Shown piece by piece: positions 26,768 through 35,232 of a DNA stretch of 64,000 bases. Under the pieces are notes generated by a model. That model was not told the origin of the DNA. It was given only the letters and a program-made list of their open reading frames with translations, and made no database searches. Both the position numbers and the translations under genes were made by a program. Within the stretch, counting starts at the first letter, position 1; the number at the start of each line of letters is the position of its first letter. This DNA is from Mucilaginibacter terrae (lineage in GTDB: Bacteria > Bacteroidota > Bacteroidia > Sphingobacteriales > Sphingobacteriaceae), in assembly GCF_031951985.1 (NCBI RefSeq), contig NZ_JAVLVU010000001.1:4774001-4838000 (forward strand). Direction: 5' to 3'.

Positions 26768-27811
26768 ATGTATCAACTGCTCAAACCCTTACTATTTAAG
26801 TTCGACCCCGAAAACGTACATTACTTTGTAACCCGCAATTTAAAGCGGGTAAACCGCTTTCCGGGTGGTGCAGCACTCAGTCGGGCGGTATGGGCAGTAA
26901 ATGATAAAAAGCTGGAACGTACTGTTTTTGGCCTCACTTTTAAAAACCCTGTTGGCCTGGCCGCCGGTTTTGATAAAAACGGCGATACCATTGCAGAAAT
27001 GGCCAATTTGGGTTTTGGTTTTATTGAAGTGGGTACCGTAACTCCTTTACCACAGCCGGGTAATGATAAGCCCCGCATGTTCAGGCTGCCGCCCGATGGT
27101 GCATTGATTAACCGTATGGGCTTTAACAACCTCGGGGTTGATGTATTGGCCTCGCGAATTGCTACATACCGTAAAACTGCCGAAGCTGCTAAAAATCCGG
27201 TAATTATAGGCGGTAACATAGGCAAAAACAAGGTTACGCCTAACGAGGATGCGGTGCTTGATTATATCAAATGTTTCGACCGTTTGTTTGATGTGGTTGA
27301 TTACTTTGTGGTGAACGTAAGCTCGCCCAATACGCCCGGCCTGCGTGCCCTGCAAGAAAAGGAGCCGCTCATGCACATCCTCAATACCCTGCAGCAACGT
27401 AATAATAAAAATGGCATCAGCAGACCAATCCTCCTCAAAATAGCGCCCGATTTAACCGACGACCAACTGAACGACATTGTAGAAATTGTACAGGAAACTA
27501 AAATTGCAGGCGTAATAGCCACCAACACCACCATCAGCCGCGAAGGACTGGCATCCAACCCTAAAATAGTTGCCGAAACAGGCGGATTAAGCGGTAAGCC
27601 CTTAACCCAGCGTTCAACCGAAGTTATACGTTATCTGTCGCAAAAATCTGGGGGCTCGTTTCCTATTATTGGGGTAGGCGGTATTCATTCCGAAGAAGAT
27701 GCCGTTGAAAAACTGGAAGCAGGTGCATCACTGGTGCAGTTGTATACCGGGTTTATTTATGAGGGGCCGGGGTTGATAGGGAGAATCAATAAGCGGTTGT
27801 TAGGGAAGTAG
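26768..27811 (+). CDS. pyrD: Quinone-dependent dihydroorotate dehydrogenase (class 2)
   Basis: Oxidises dihydroorotate to orotate with FMN and passes electrons to membrane quinone. The N-terminal extension (about residues 1-45) for membrane docking marks class 2. NVSSPNTPGLR at 183-193 supplies the catalytic Ser of class 2 (Ser186), and the FMN-binding parts GFDKNGD (68-74), GFNNLGVD (118-125) and VGGIHSEEDAVEKLEAGAS are present. 347 residues is normal. Confidence 0.96.
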   Translation: MYQLLKPLLFKFDPENVHYFVTRNLKRVNRFPGGAALSRAVWAVNDKKLERTVFGLTFKNPVGLAAGFDKNGDTIAEMANLGFGFIEVGTVTPLPQPGNDKPRMFRLPPDGALINRMGFNNLGVDVLASRIATYRKTAEAAKNPVIIGGNIGKNKVTPNEDAVLDYIKCFDRLFDVVDYFVVNVSSPNTPGLRALQEKEPLMHILNTLQQRNNKNGISRPILLKIAPDLTDDQLNDIVEIVQETKIAGVIATNTTISREGLASNPKIVAETGGLSGKPLTQRSTEVIRYLSQKSGGSFPIIGVGGIHSEEDAVEKLEAGASLVQLYTGFIYEGPGLIGRINKRLLGK

Positions 27812-27889
27812 CTTTTATCATATAGTCATTTCTCATCTTCTGGCGCAAGTATGTAGGGCGGGGTAAGGGCTCGGCTACTTGTGCCTTCG

Positions 27890-28443
27890 TTAGCTTGTCG
27901 CTTCGGTACCGCTCATTGCCGCGGGGGCTACTACTTTGGCATAGCCCCAAAGTATCCGCCTCAGGCGGACTATTCATCGCAATCCCTTCCACCCCGCAGG
28001 CAGCTCCCGGCCGGGTGCGCTGAATGCCCCGCGCTCTTTTTTTGCCTTGAAAGTTTTTTTTCTTCTCGGAGCACAGACCTGACGTAACCTATCATACCGG
28101 CATCAGCCTGTTTACAACGTTTGGTGCTTTTATTTTGGCCTGTAGTTGCCGAACAGGCTGATGCCGGTATGATTAGATTTTGTTGAGACAGTGCTTTTGC
28201 CTGGCTGTATAGCATCTCAATTCTGGAAATTCTAATTCAGACAAAAGCACTGACCTAACAATCCCTTTCTTTCGCGGCATCAGTGTTTTGCGGGTAGCAC
28301 AAGCCCGGGTTAAAACACAGCACTAACGTAGCAAATAAACGTAGCCGCAAGTTTTCTTTTTGGTACTTTTTCTTTTGTACAAAAGAAAAAGTACATCCAC
28401 AGGCGTGGGTGCAACCACTTTACCTGTCATAACAGGGCACTGC
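27890..28443 (-). repeat. Composite dispersed intergenic element, copy B (inverted relative to copy A)
   Basis: Read on the minus strand it repeats the blocks of 8544-8905 in the same order: TGCAGTGCCCTGTT, ACAGGTAAAGTGG, CCCACGCCTGTGG, a perfect 15-bp hairpin GTACTTTTTCTTTTG/CAAAAGAAAAAGTAC, GCGGCTACG, CTGATGCCGCGAAA, CCCGGCCGGGAG, GGGGTGG, then AAGTAGTAGCCCCCGCGGCAAT. It is about 190 bp longer than copy A because of extra sequence that includes the inverted repeat at 28093-28171. The 820-bp gap between pyrD and the small basic protein gene is filled by this and other repeats; short frames inside look spurious. Confidence 0.7.
28093..28171. repeat. Perfect 20-bp inverted repeat
   Basis: CATACCGGCATCAGCCTGTT at 28093-28112 is exactly complementary to 28152-28171, with a 39-nt loop. 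It is present only in copy B of the composite element. Confidence 0.7.
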
Positions 28444-28470
28444 AAGGAGTAAAAGCACAAACAAACTAAT

Positions 28471-28553
28471 CGCTTCGATAAGATTTCTCTCTATCGTTCG
28501 AAATGACAACGGGGAAATGAATACGCAGATATTACTTCGTTCCTCGCAATGAT
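28471..28553. repeat. Two dispersed-repeat fragments
   Basis: 28471-28508 (AGATTTCTCTCTATCGTTCG then AAATGACA) repeats the right end of the element at 5141-5260. 28525-28553 (GCAGATATTACTTCGTTCCT then CGCAATGA) is a right half of the CGTCATTGCGAGG palindrome. Confidence 0.6.
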
Positions 28554-28571
28554 GTGGCTGGTAGTAAACAA

Positions 28572-28603
28572 AAAAATCCCGCCGGAGTTAACCAACAGGA
28601 TTT
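28572..28603 (-). terminator. Terminator after the small basic protein gene
   Basis: On the minus strand AAATCCTG pairs with CGGGATTT around GGTTAACTCC and is followed by a run of T, 29 bp after the stop codon at 28632. Confidence 0.7.
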
Positions 28604-28631
28604 TCTGGATTTTTAATTTAAGAACCGCTAA

Positions 28632-28802
28632 TTACTTAGCAAGCTGAGCTAAAACAGCATTGTTTTTAGCAATCTGGCTTTTAGCTGATTCTTTTGAACG
28701 GCTTCCTGGTTCAAGGTTGGTAGCCAATTTTAAAAATTGTACTTCTAAACGAGATACAGTTTTATTTCTTCTGTCTTTTCTTTTTAAACGTGTTACGCCC
28801 AT
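28632..28802 (-). CDS. Small basic conserved-looking protein next to tRNA-Cys
   Basis: 56 residues, too short for most gene callers. It begins MGVTRLKRKDRRNKTVSRLE and is strongly basic in the first 20 residues, then helical (FLKLATNLEPGSRSKESAKS) to an Ala/Leu-rich end. The start lies 31 bp after the end of tRNA-Cys on the same strand, and a terminator follows, so the two are probably one unit. The composition is that of a ribosome-associated protein; a Bacteroidota-specific ribosomal protein such as bL38 is a possibility I cannot verify. Coding is supported by the intact frame, good start and terminator. Confidence 0.7.
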   Translation of the reverse strand: MGVTRLKRKDRRNKTVSRLEVQFLKLATNLEPGSRSKESAKSQIAKNNAVLAQLAK

Positions 28803-28833
28803 GGTGCTTTATCTTTTACGGTTAACCCTTTAG

Positions 28834-28904
28834 AGGTCGAGAGCGGATTCGAACCGCTGTACGAGGTTTTGCAGACCTCTGCCTAGCCACTCGGCCACCC
28901 GACC
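28834..28904 (-). tRNA. tRNA-Cys (GCA)
   Basis: 71 nt. The acceptor stem GGTCGGG pairs with CTCGACC (one G-T pair), the anticodon loop CTGCAAA gives GCA, and the T arm is GCGGTTCGAATCCGC. The discriminator is T and CCA is not encoded. Confidence 0.95.
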
Positions 28905-29021
28905 ATTTTTAATGGAGCGCAAAAATAATCATTTATTGTTTACCGGCAATGTTTATTTCAAACTTTTTATAGTGGGTAGCCTGTAAGTTTTCCACAATGG
29001 CTATAATTGCAACTGCGTCAG

Positions 29022-29771
29022 TTATTTTAAACTTGCCCTGCTTATTTCCGAACAGAATAACGCCGTAGCAATGGCCACGTTTAACGATTCGGCTTTGCCA
29101 GCGCGCGGAATAGTTACCGATTTTGTGATTAGCTCTTGTATTTCAGTGCGTAAGCCATTACCCTCGTTGCCCATAGCTATCAAGCCTTCTGTGCCAAAAT
29201 TGGTATTGTAAATATTTTCGCCATCAAGCATCGCCCCAAAAAGAGGGAGGTTTAGCTGGGGAAGAAGTTTGGCCAAATTGGTATAATGCAGGTTTACCCG
29301 TGCCAGCGAACCCATGGTAGCCTGTACTACTTTGGGGTTATAAGCATCTACAGTATCTTCTGAGCAAATGATATTTTTGATGCCAAACCAGTCGGCCGTG
29401 CGTATAATGGTGCCCAGGTTGCCGGGGTCTTGCACGCCATCAAGCACCAGGGTAAAGCGGTTGAGCAGGTCATGGCGTGTTAATTGGGGCCACTGGGGCA
29501 GGTGTATTACGGCCAAAACCTCTTGCGGGGTGGTAAGGCTGCTCATTTTTTGTAAATCGGCCGCCGAAATCTCCTCAGAATTGGTTTTGTTTAGTAGTTT
29601 GTGCATTTTTGCACTTACAGCTGGCGTGTGGTACAAGGTGTGTATGCGGTAGCCCGAAGTAATAAATTCGGCAACTGATTTAAAACCTTCGGCCACAAAA
29701 AGCCGTTGTTCTTTACGAAACTTTTTTTGTTGTAACGATTTTATTAAACTGATCTGCGATTTTGAAACCAT
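29022..29771 (-). CDS. TrmH/SpoU family RNA 2'-O-methyltransferase
   Basis: 249 residues. An N-terminal substrate-binding domain (KFRKEQRLFVAEGFKSVAEF) precedes a SPOUT domain with the three family motifs: LDGVQDPGNLGTIIRTADWF, GSLARVNLHY and IAMGNEGNGLRTE...IPRAGKAESLNVAIATAL. It methylates a ribose in rRNA or tRNA with S-adenosylmethionine; target unknown. Its ATG overlaps the start of the divergent tamL by 10 bp, so each gene's leader lies in the other's coding sequence. Confidence 0.92.
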   Translation of the reverse strand: MVSKSQISLIKSLQQKKFRKEQRLFVAEGFKSVAEFITSGYRIHTLYHTPAVSAKMHKLLNKTNSEEISAADLQKMSSLTTPQEVLAVIHLPQWPQLTRHDLLNRFTLVLDGVQDPGNLGTIIRTADWFGIKNIICSEDTVDAYNPKVVQATMGSLARVNLHYTNLAKLLPQLNLPLFGAMLDGENIYNTNFGTEGLIAMGNEGNGLRTEIQELITKSVTIPRAGKAESLNVAIATALFCSEISRASLK

Positions 29772-32146
29772 TCTACCCGGAAACTAAGCTATACGGCCTT
29801 GCAATATTAAGTATTCTTTTAGTTTTTATGGTGGGCGGTTGCAGTTTAACCCGCGGATTAAAAGATAAGCAATACCTCATACGCAAAATTAAGGTCGACA
29901 GTGTGGACAAGGAGTTCTCAGACATGTCGTTACTCTACGTTGACCGCCTGCAGCAGCCCAACAGCTGGTTTAACCTTCAATTATATTATACCTTCAACAA
30001 AAAGGGCAATAAAGATATTGGCGAGCCACCTTCAATTTTAGATAGCACCCTTATTGAGTTTTCGCGTCTGCAAATTGAGAAGTTTTTGCGTAACAAGGGC
30101 TACCTTAAAGCCGCAGTAAGCACTAAAATTGATACACAAAAAAAGAAGGCGTTTATTACGTTTACAGCTAAACAAGGGCCGCTTTTTAGGATACGGAACA
30201 TTCAGGATAGTATAGCCGACCCTAATGTGCAGGTATTGTACCGCATAAACCGCCGCAGGTTTTCGCACGTGCAGCCCGGCGGGCGTTTTGACACCGATAG
30301 TTTGGCGTATGACCGTGATGCTTTTTACCAGGTAATGAAGCAAAATGGCTATTTTGATTTTTACCGCCAATACATGAATTTTAATTACGACTCCACTTTT
30401 AACAGTGGTGTGGTTGATATTAAAGTGATGATCGATAATCCGATTGGAAAAAAGGCTCATCCCGTTTACAAAATAAATAATACGCTCATTACCATATCAA
30501 CCAGTGGCGGGCGTACCACAGGCAATGCCGATACGCTTCGGGTAGATTCGCAGTTTACCTTTGTTGATTACTCCAAACGCTTTAAGCCCGATGCCGTAAC
30601 CCGGTACGTGTTTCAGCACAAGGGAGATATTTATAATATAGACCAGCAAACACTTACCACCTCGAGGCTTTCGGAATTGAATGTGTTTAGGAATGTGCCC
30701 AACCCGGTTTATACCAAGGTACCCGATAGCACTAACAAAGCATTAAACAGTCGTATCGATATTATTCCGCTCAAACGCATGAGCGATAGGGTTGAGGCCG
30801 AGTACCTGCACTCGGGGCCTGCTTTCTTTGATTTTTGGTCAGGGTCGGGCTATGGGTTTAACATTGGTAATACCTTTAGTAACCGCAACGTATTTAAGCG
30901 GGCCGAAATTTTACAGTTAAAGTTTAATTACAGCGTACTGTTCGGGGGTAATCAAAATATTAATTCGAGTGCCATACAAAACCAGGATTTTAAGGTGGGC
31001 GCCAACCTGATCTATCCGCGCATTATATCGCCGTTTAACCTGCCTACATTGGGTAAATACGGTGTACCGCATACTACGTTTGCTTCAAGTTTTCAGTTGT
31101 TTTATCAAAACGGCCTGGTTAAGCGCCGCAGCTTCATTAACTCGCTTACTTATGATTGGATGGAAACCAGTCGTAAACAGCACTCGTTAACGCCAATCAG
31201 CATCGAGTTTTCTAATGGTACCATTGATCCCATTGCCCGCGATACCTTATTAAGTCAAAACCGGTACTCCTATGTGTATTTAATTGGGCGTACCGTATTT
31301 ACAGCCAGTACACAGTACACTTACCAGTTAAATTTTAACAAACTTAATACGCTGTCTGATTTTGTTTACTTCCGTGGCTCAATTGATTTGGGGGGCAATA
31401 CCTTGTCGCTTATAAGCAAGGCACTCAATACCAGCCGCGATACACTGGGCCAGCGTAAGTTGTTTGGCTATACTTTTGCCCAATATGCCAAGGCCGACAT
31501 TGATTTACGCTTTTATCGTAATTTGGGAGGTAACGAGCGCCAGTTTATTTTCAGGATAAACCCGGGCATTGGCTTACCTTTTGGCAACAGCGAACAGTTG
31601 ATATTTGAGAAAAACTTTTATGCAGGCGGGGCTAATGATATAAGGGCCTGGCTGCCGCGTACTTTAGGGCCGGGCAAATTTAACCGGGCCAGCTACACCG
31701 ATAATAATATACGCGACAGGCTCAAATACCTTGATCAGTTTGGCGAGATAAAAATTATAGGCAACCTGGAATACCGTTACAAAATAGCTAATGACTTTTT
31801 TGGATCGAAACTTAAAGGAGCTACTTTTATTGATTTTGGTAACGTTTGGCGTTTGCACGAAACTGTCGAAAACCCCGGCGGGCAGTTTAAATTTAACAAT
31901 TTATTCAACTCTACTGCAGTAGGTGTAGGTGCCGGATTACGATTTGACCTTACCTTCTTTGTATTCAGGCTCGATGCCGCTTTTAAATTTAAAGATCCTC
32001 AGTTTGATGGAGCCGATCAGTATGTGCTCATCAAGCACTTTAGTAATTTGTTTAGACAAGGCGATTTTAAGAAAACCTATAAAGTAACCAATAACGAAGA
32101 TTACCGCTTTATGCAGCTTAATTTTGGTATAGGACTCCCTTTTTAA
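29762..32146 (+). CDS. tamL: TamL: lipoprotein of the TamA/BamA (Omp85) family
   Basis: 794 residues. It starts with TTG; a hydrophobic segment and lipobox MVGGC put the lipidated Cys at 27, the feature separating Bacteroidota TamL from TamA. POTRA-like domains cover roughly 40-340 (KIKVDSVDKEF, then RRFSHVQPGGRFD) and the Omp85 barrel about 350-794, with GGANDIRAWLPRTLGPG as the L6-type region and RFMQLNFGIGLPF at the end. With TamB it is thought to take part in outer-membrane assembly; no tamB is adjacent in this window. The overlap with the divergent methyltransferase start is unusual. Confidence 0.9.
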   Translation: MKPFYPETKLYGLAILSILLVFMVGGCSLTRGLKDKQYLIRKIKVDSVDKEFSDMSLLYVDRLQQPNSWFNLQLYYTFNKKGNKDIGEPPSILDSTLIEFSRLQIEKFLRNKGYLKAAVSTKIDTQKKKAFITFTAKQGPLFRIRNIQDSIADPNVQVLYRINRRRFSHVQPGGRFDTDSLAYDRDAFYQVMKQNGYFDFYRQYMNFNYDSTFNSGVVDIKVMIDNPIGKKAHPVYKINNTLITISTSGGRTTGNADTLRVDSQFTFVDYSKRFKPDAVTRYVFQHKGDIYNIDQQTLTTSRLSELNVFRNVPNPVYTKVPDSTNKALNSRIDIIPLKRMSDRVEAEYLHSGPAFFDFWSGSGYGFNIGNTFSNRNVFKRAEILQLKFNYSVLFGGNQNINSSAIQNQDFKVGANLIYPRIISPFNLPTLGKYGVPHTTFASSFQLFYQNGLVKRRSFINSLTYDWMETSRKQHSLTPISIEFSNGTIDPIARDTLLSQNRYSYVYLIGRTVFTASTQYTYQLNFNKLNTLSDFVYFRGSIDLGGNTLSLISKALNTSRDTLGQRKLFGYTFAQYAKADIDLRFYRNLGGNERQFIFRINPGIGLPFGNSEQLIFEKNFYAGGANDIRAWLPRTLGPGKFNRASYTDNNIRDRLKYLDQFGEIKIIGNLEYRYKIANDFFGSKLKGATFIDFGNVWRLHETVENPGGQFKFNNLFNSTAVGVGAGLRFDLTFFVFRLDAAFKFKDPQFDGADQYVLIKHFSNLFRQGDFKKTYKVTNNEDYRFMQLNFGIGLPF

Positions 32147-32225
32147 TTTAAGCGGTAGTTGATCTTCTTATGCATAATTAATAACTTATTTTGTAAATAT
32201 TCGTAAAAGGCGTCAAACCTGCCAT

Positions 32226-34172
32226 ATGAAGATTGCACTTTTTAGTTTTATTACCGTATTTGCTTTTATTGCCTGTACCCAAATTGATGCCGGAGAAGCG
32301 CAAATTACCGTAAAGCAGGTTGATAGTGCACGTATACGCTCGTACGAGTTAAAAAGTGCCTTATATCAGTCCCAACACCCCGATTCAGCAGTGTACTATG
32401 CCGGTGCCGGACTAAAGCTCGCCCGCAAACTGCACGATGTTAAGGGTGAGGCACTCCTAATGAACCGCTTTGCCCGAATTAATGAACAATATGGTAATTA
32501 TGGTTTAGCCATTAAATACCAGCAGGGAGCAATTAGCATTTACAAGCACCTAAATTTACAAACTGCCGCTGATGAAGGAACCATTAACCTGGCCGTTTTA
32601 CAGAGCGAAGAAGGGCACGTTAAGCAGTCCCACCACTTGTTAAATACCTTATTTAAGGAGTTTCAGCAACGTAAAGATACCGCAGGCATGGTTAAGGCGC
32701 TTATTGCCATGGGGCAGGTAGCCGAACTGGCCGGTAACCCCAGGCTGGCGCTCCACTATCTTGAAAGTGCCGAAAAACTCCACGGTAGTACCGAAGTTAC
32801 CGATGCGTATGTTAACATGTTGAGCAGTATTGGCCGTTTGCATAGCAGCCTTAACAATCATAAGCAGGCCATGCAATATTATGTTAAAGGTATTAATAAA
32901 AGCAAAGTTAGCGGTCACCTCAAGGGGCATGCTACCATGCTTAACCATACCGGCCGTGTGCTCGATTCGATGGGCAATAAACAACAGGCATTAGTGTACC
33001 ATCAGCAAGGGTTACAACAGGCGCGTGCGTCGGGCTTGCCCGAAGAGGAGGCGCGCTCGTTGATGGGTATTGCCAGTTCGCTCAAAGTTGAAGATGCTGA
33101 GGGGAGCATTATGCACTTAAAAAATGCACTGGGCATTGCGCATTCTATCGGTCACAAACATTTGGCCGCCGAAATTTACCATAGCCTGGCCGATATTTAC
33201 AGGCAGCAATCGCGCTATGCCGATGCCATGAGTGCTTTGCAGGAGCACCACCGTTTGCTGGATAGTTTGATGGATGCCAACCGTGCCCATAAAGTTAGCG
33301 TATTACAGAGCAGTTACGAACTGGCCCAGTCAAGGTTACAGGTAGAAACCCTGGAGCTTGCCAACCGCGAAAAGACATACCAGCGTAACCTGGGTATATT
33401 AGCCGCCATTGGCATATTGCTGGTTTTGGTAGTTGTGGTAGGTTATAGCCATAAAACCAAGCGCTTAAATAAAAGCCTCGAAGCCTCTAATGCGGTTAAA
33501 GACAAATTGTTCTCTATCATAGGGCATGATTTACGTAACCCCATTGGCGGCATTACTCAATTAATTGGCCTCATGCGCGAGGGTGATTTAAATGAGGAAG
33601 AACAAAAGGTTATGCTGGCCGAAATGCAGAAGCAGGGAGATGCCACGCTCGATATTTTAAATGCACTGCTTAAATGGGGCGAATCACAGTTGAAAGGGGT
33701 GGGTATTGAGCCATCGCTATTTAATCCTAAAAATTGCATCAGCAAAAATATAGAAGCCCTGCGCCACCAGGCCGCCGAAAAAGGAGTGGAGATAACCGAT
33801 AAAACTATACCCCAGTTGCAGGCTTATGCCGATGTAAACCACTTTGACTTTGTAATACGCAACCTGATGTCAAACGCAATTAAATTTAGTTACGAAGGTG
33901 GTAAAGTGAATATAAATGCCGAGGTTGATGAACAAGCCAACGAAATGGTTTTCGCGGTGCAGGATTATGGTAAAGGTATTAGCGAGGAGCAGCAACAGCG
34001 CTTCCTTAAAACCAATATGGACATCGCCTACGGCACTGGCGGCGAAAAAGGTACTGGCATAGGTCTTATGCTGTCGAAGGAGTTTATACAGGCTAACCAT
34101 GGCTGTATATGGCTGCAAAGTAAGGAAGGTGAGGGGACAGTATTTTATTTTAGCCTGCCGCTTAAGGCATAA
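32226..34172 (+). CDS. Sensor histidine kinase with N-terminal TPR repeats
   Basis: 648 residues. A signal sequence (possible lipobox-like AFIACTQ) precedes about 330 residues of TPR-like helical repeats (KYQQGAISIYKHLN, MQYYVKGINKSK, LVYHQQGLQQARAS) placed in the periplasm. One membrane segment (about 390-410, LAAIGILLVLVVVVG) leads to the kinase: His434 in IIGHDLRNPI, N box FVIRNLMSNAIKFS, and G boxes DYGKGIS and GEKGTGIGL. It has no receiver domain and no adjacent response regulator, so its partner is unknown; TPR kinases of this type are common in the phylum. Confidence 0.9.
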   Translation: MKIALFSFITVFAFIACTQIDAGEAQITVKQVDSARIRSYELKSALYQSQHPDSAVYYAGAGLKLARKLHDVKGEALLMNRFARINEQYGNYGLAIKYQQGAISIYKHLNLQTAADEGTINLAVLQSEEGHVKQSHHLLNTLFKEFQQRKDTAGMVKALIAMGQVAELAGNPRLALHYLESAEKLHGSTEVTDAYVNMLSSIGRLHSSLNNHKQAMQYYVKGINKSKVSGHLKGHATMLNHTGRVLDSMGNKQQALVYHQQGLQQARASGLPEEEARSLMGIASSLKVEDAEGSIMHLKNALGIAHSIGHKHLAAEIYHSLADIYRQQSRYADAMSALQEHHRLLDSLMDANRAHKVSVLQSSYELAQSRLQVETLELANREKTYQRNLGILAAIGILLVLVVVVGYSHKTKRLNKSLEASNAVKDKLFSIIGHDLRNPIGGITQLIGLMREGDLNEEEQKVMLAEMQKQGDATLDILNALLKWGESQLKGVGIEPSLFNPKNCISKNIEALRHQAAEKGVEITDKTIPQLQAYADVNHFDFVIRNLMSNAIKFSYEGGKVNINAEVDEQANEMVFAVQDYGKGISEEQQQRFLKTNMDIAYGTGGEKGTGIGLMLSKEFIQANHGCIWLQSKEGEGTVFYFSLPLKA

Positions 34173-34174
34173 AA

Positions 34175-34202
34175 AAGAGACATAGCAAAAGCGATGTCTC
34201 TT
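34175..34202. terminator. Hairpin after the histidine kinase gene
   Basis: AAGAGACAT (34175-34183) pairs with ATGTCTCTT (34194-34202). The A-run on the left makes it stronger as a minus-strand terminator; on the plus strand only two T residues follow. Confidence 0.5.
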
Positions 34203-34357
34203 AGTGTGTGTTGATAAGGTTTAAGATTGAATGGGCATAAATTATATTTCTCGGGCATTAATGCCTCGTAATATAATTTATAAATATTTTTATCAGCAAG
34301 CTCATTATGTATACTATACCTGGTTTGCAAATGTGTAGATATGAATGGTAGAATGGG

Positions 34358-34373
34358 CTACACTTTAGTGTAG
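34358..34373. promoter_or_regulatory. Palindromic operator candidate upstream of the SDR gene
   Basis: CTACACTTTAGTGTAG has perfect 7-bp arms with a 2-nt centre, 79 bp before the SDR ATG. No dedicated regulator gene is adjacent. Confidence 0.45.
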
Positions 34374-34451
34374 GAGTATAAAAAACCTAAAGGTATTCAT
34401 CATCAAAACAAAAATCTCAAATTAGTGCTTTAAGCAAACATCTACAATAAC

Positions 34452-35162
34452 ATGATCTCATTACAAGGAAAAACAGCAATTATAACAGGAGGTGGCCGCG
34501 GTTTGGGTAAGGCTGTAGCGCTAATATTAGCACAGGAAGGCGTGAACATAGCCATAACCGGCCGCAACGAAGAAAATCTGAAAACTACGGTTGAAGAAAT
34601 AAAAAAGTTTGGTGTAGCCGCCGCTTACGCCGTTTTTAATATTGAAAACGAGGCCGAGGTAAAAGCCGGTATCGATAAACTGGTAAACCAACTGGGCGGG
34701 GTTGATATACTGATCAATAATGCCGGCATAGGCCAGTTTGGTACATTGGAAGCGATGAGCGCGGCAGATTGGGAGCAGGTGATACGCGTTAACTTATTTG
34801 GCGTGTATTATGCGGCTATGGCGGTATACCCACACTTAAAAGGCGAGGGCGATATTGTGAACGTGGCATCAACCGCAGGTTTAAAAGGTGGTGCCAACAT
34901 GTCGGCCTATGCCGCATCAAAAGCTGCGGTGATATCGTTGTCGCAATCCATGATGGCCGAGTGGCGTAAGCACAACATCAGGGTGATCACACTCACACCA
35001 AGCACCATAGCCAGCGATATGAGCATACAAGGCGGCCTAACCGATGGCAACCCCGACAAGGTGCTTCAACCCGAAGACTTTGCCGAATGGGTGCGCGATA
35101 TGCTTAAAATGAACCGCCGTGCGCTGGTAGCTAATGGTTCGATATTGTCAACCAATCCATAA
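34452..35162 (+). CDS. Short-chain dehydrogenase/reductase (FabG-like)
   Basis: 236 residues forming a classical SDR Rossmann fold. Cofactor motif TGGGRGLG at 11-18, INNAG near 86-90, and catalytic Ser/Tyr/Lys in STAGLKGG and YAASK. It opens ISLQGKTAIITGG. The assignment as a 3-oxoacyl-ACP-reductase-like enzyme is by family only; there are no fatty-acid genes around and the operator-like palindrome upstream points to an inducible role. Confidence 0.88.
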   Translation: MISLQGKTAIITGGGRGLGKAVALILAQEGVNIAITGRNEENLKTTVEEIKKFGVAAAYAVFNIENEAEVKAGIDKLVNQLGGVDILINNAGIGQFGTLEAMSAADWEQVIRVNLFGVYYAAMAVYPHLKGEGDIVNVASTAGLKGGANMSAYAASKAAVISLSQSMMAEWRKHNIRVITLTPSTIASDMSIQGGLTDGNPDKVLQPEDFAEWVRDMLKMNRRALVANGSILSTNP

Positions 35163-35182
35163 TAGAATTTTTATACTACAGC

Positions 35183-35215
35183 AAAGCCGCCTTTAAGTAA
35201 TTAACAGGCGGCTTT
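35183..35215. terminator. Terminator between SDR and DinB genes
   Basis: AAAGCCGCCT (35183-35192) pairs exactly with AGGCGGCTTT (35206-35215), serving two convergent genes. Confidence 0.8.
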
Positions 35216-35232
35216 ATTGTTGACAGGAACCG

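Noticed and set aside
27970..28215. Open frames in the pyrD downstream gap
   Set aside because: They fall in dispersed repeats and are not consistent between the two copies of the element.
34145..34330. 61-codon minus-strand frame after the histidine kinase
   Set aside because: It starts in a low-complexity A/T-rich gap, runs through a hairpin and overlaps the kinase end.
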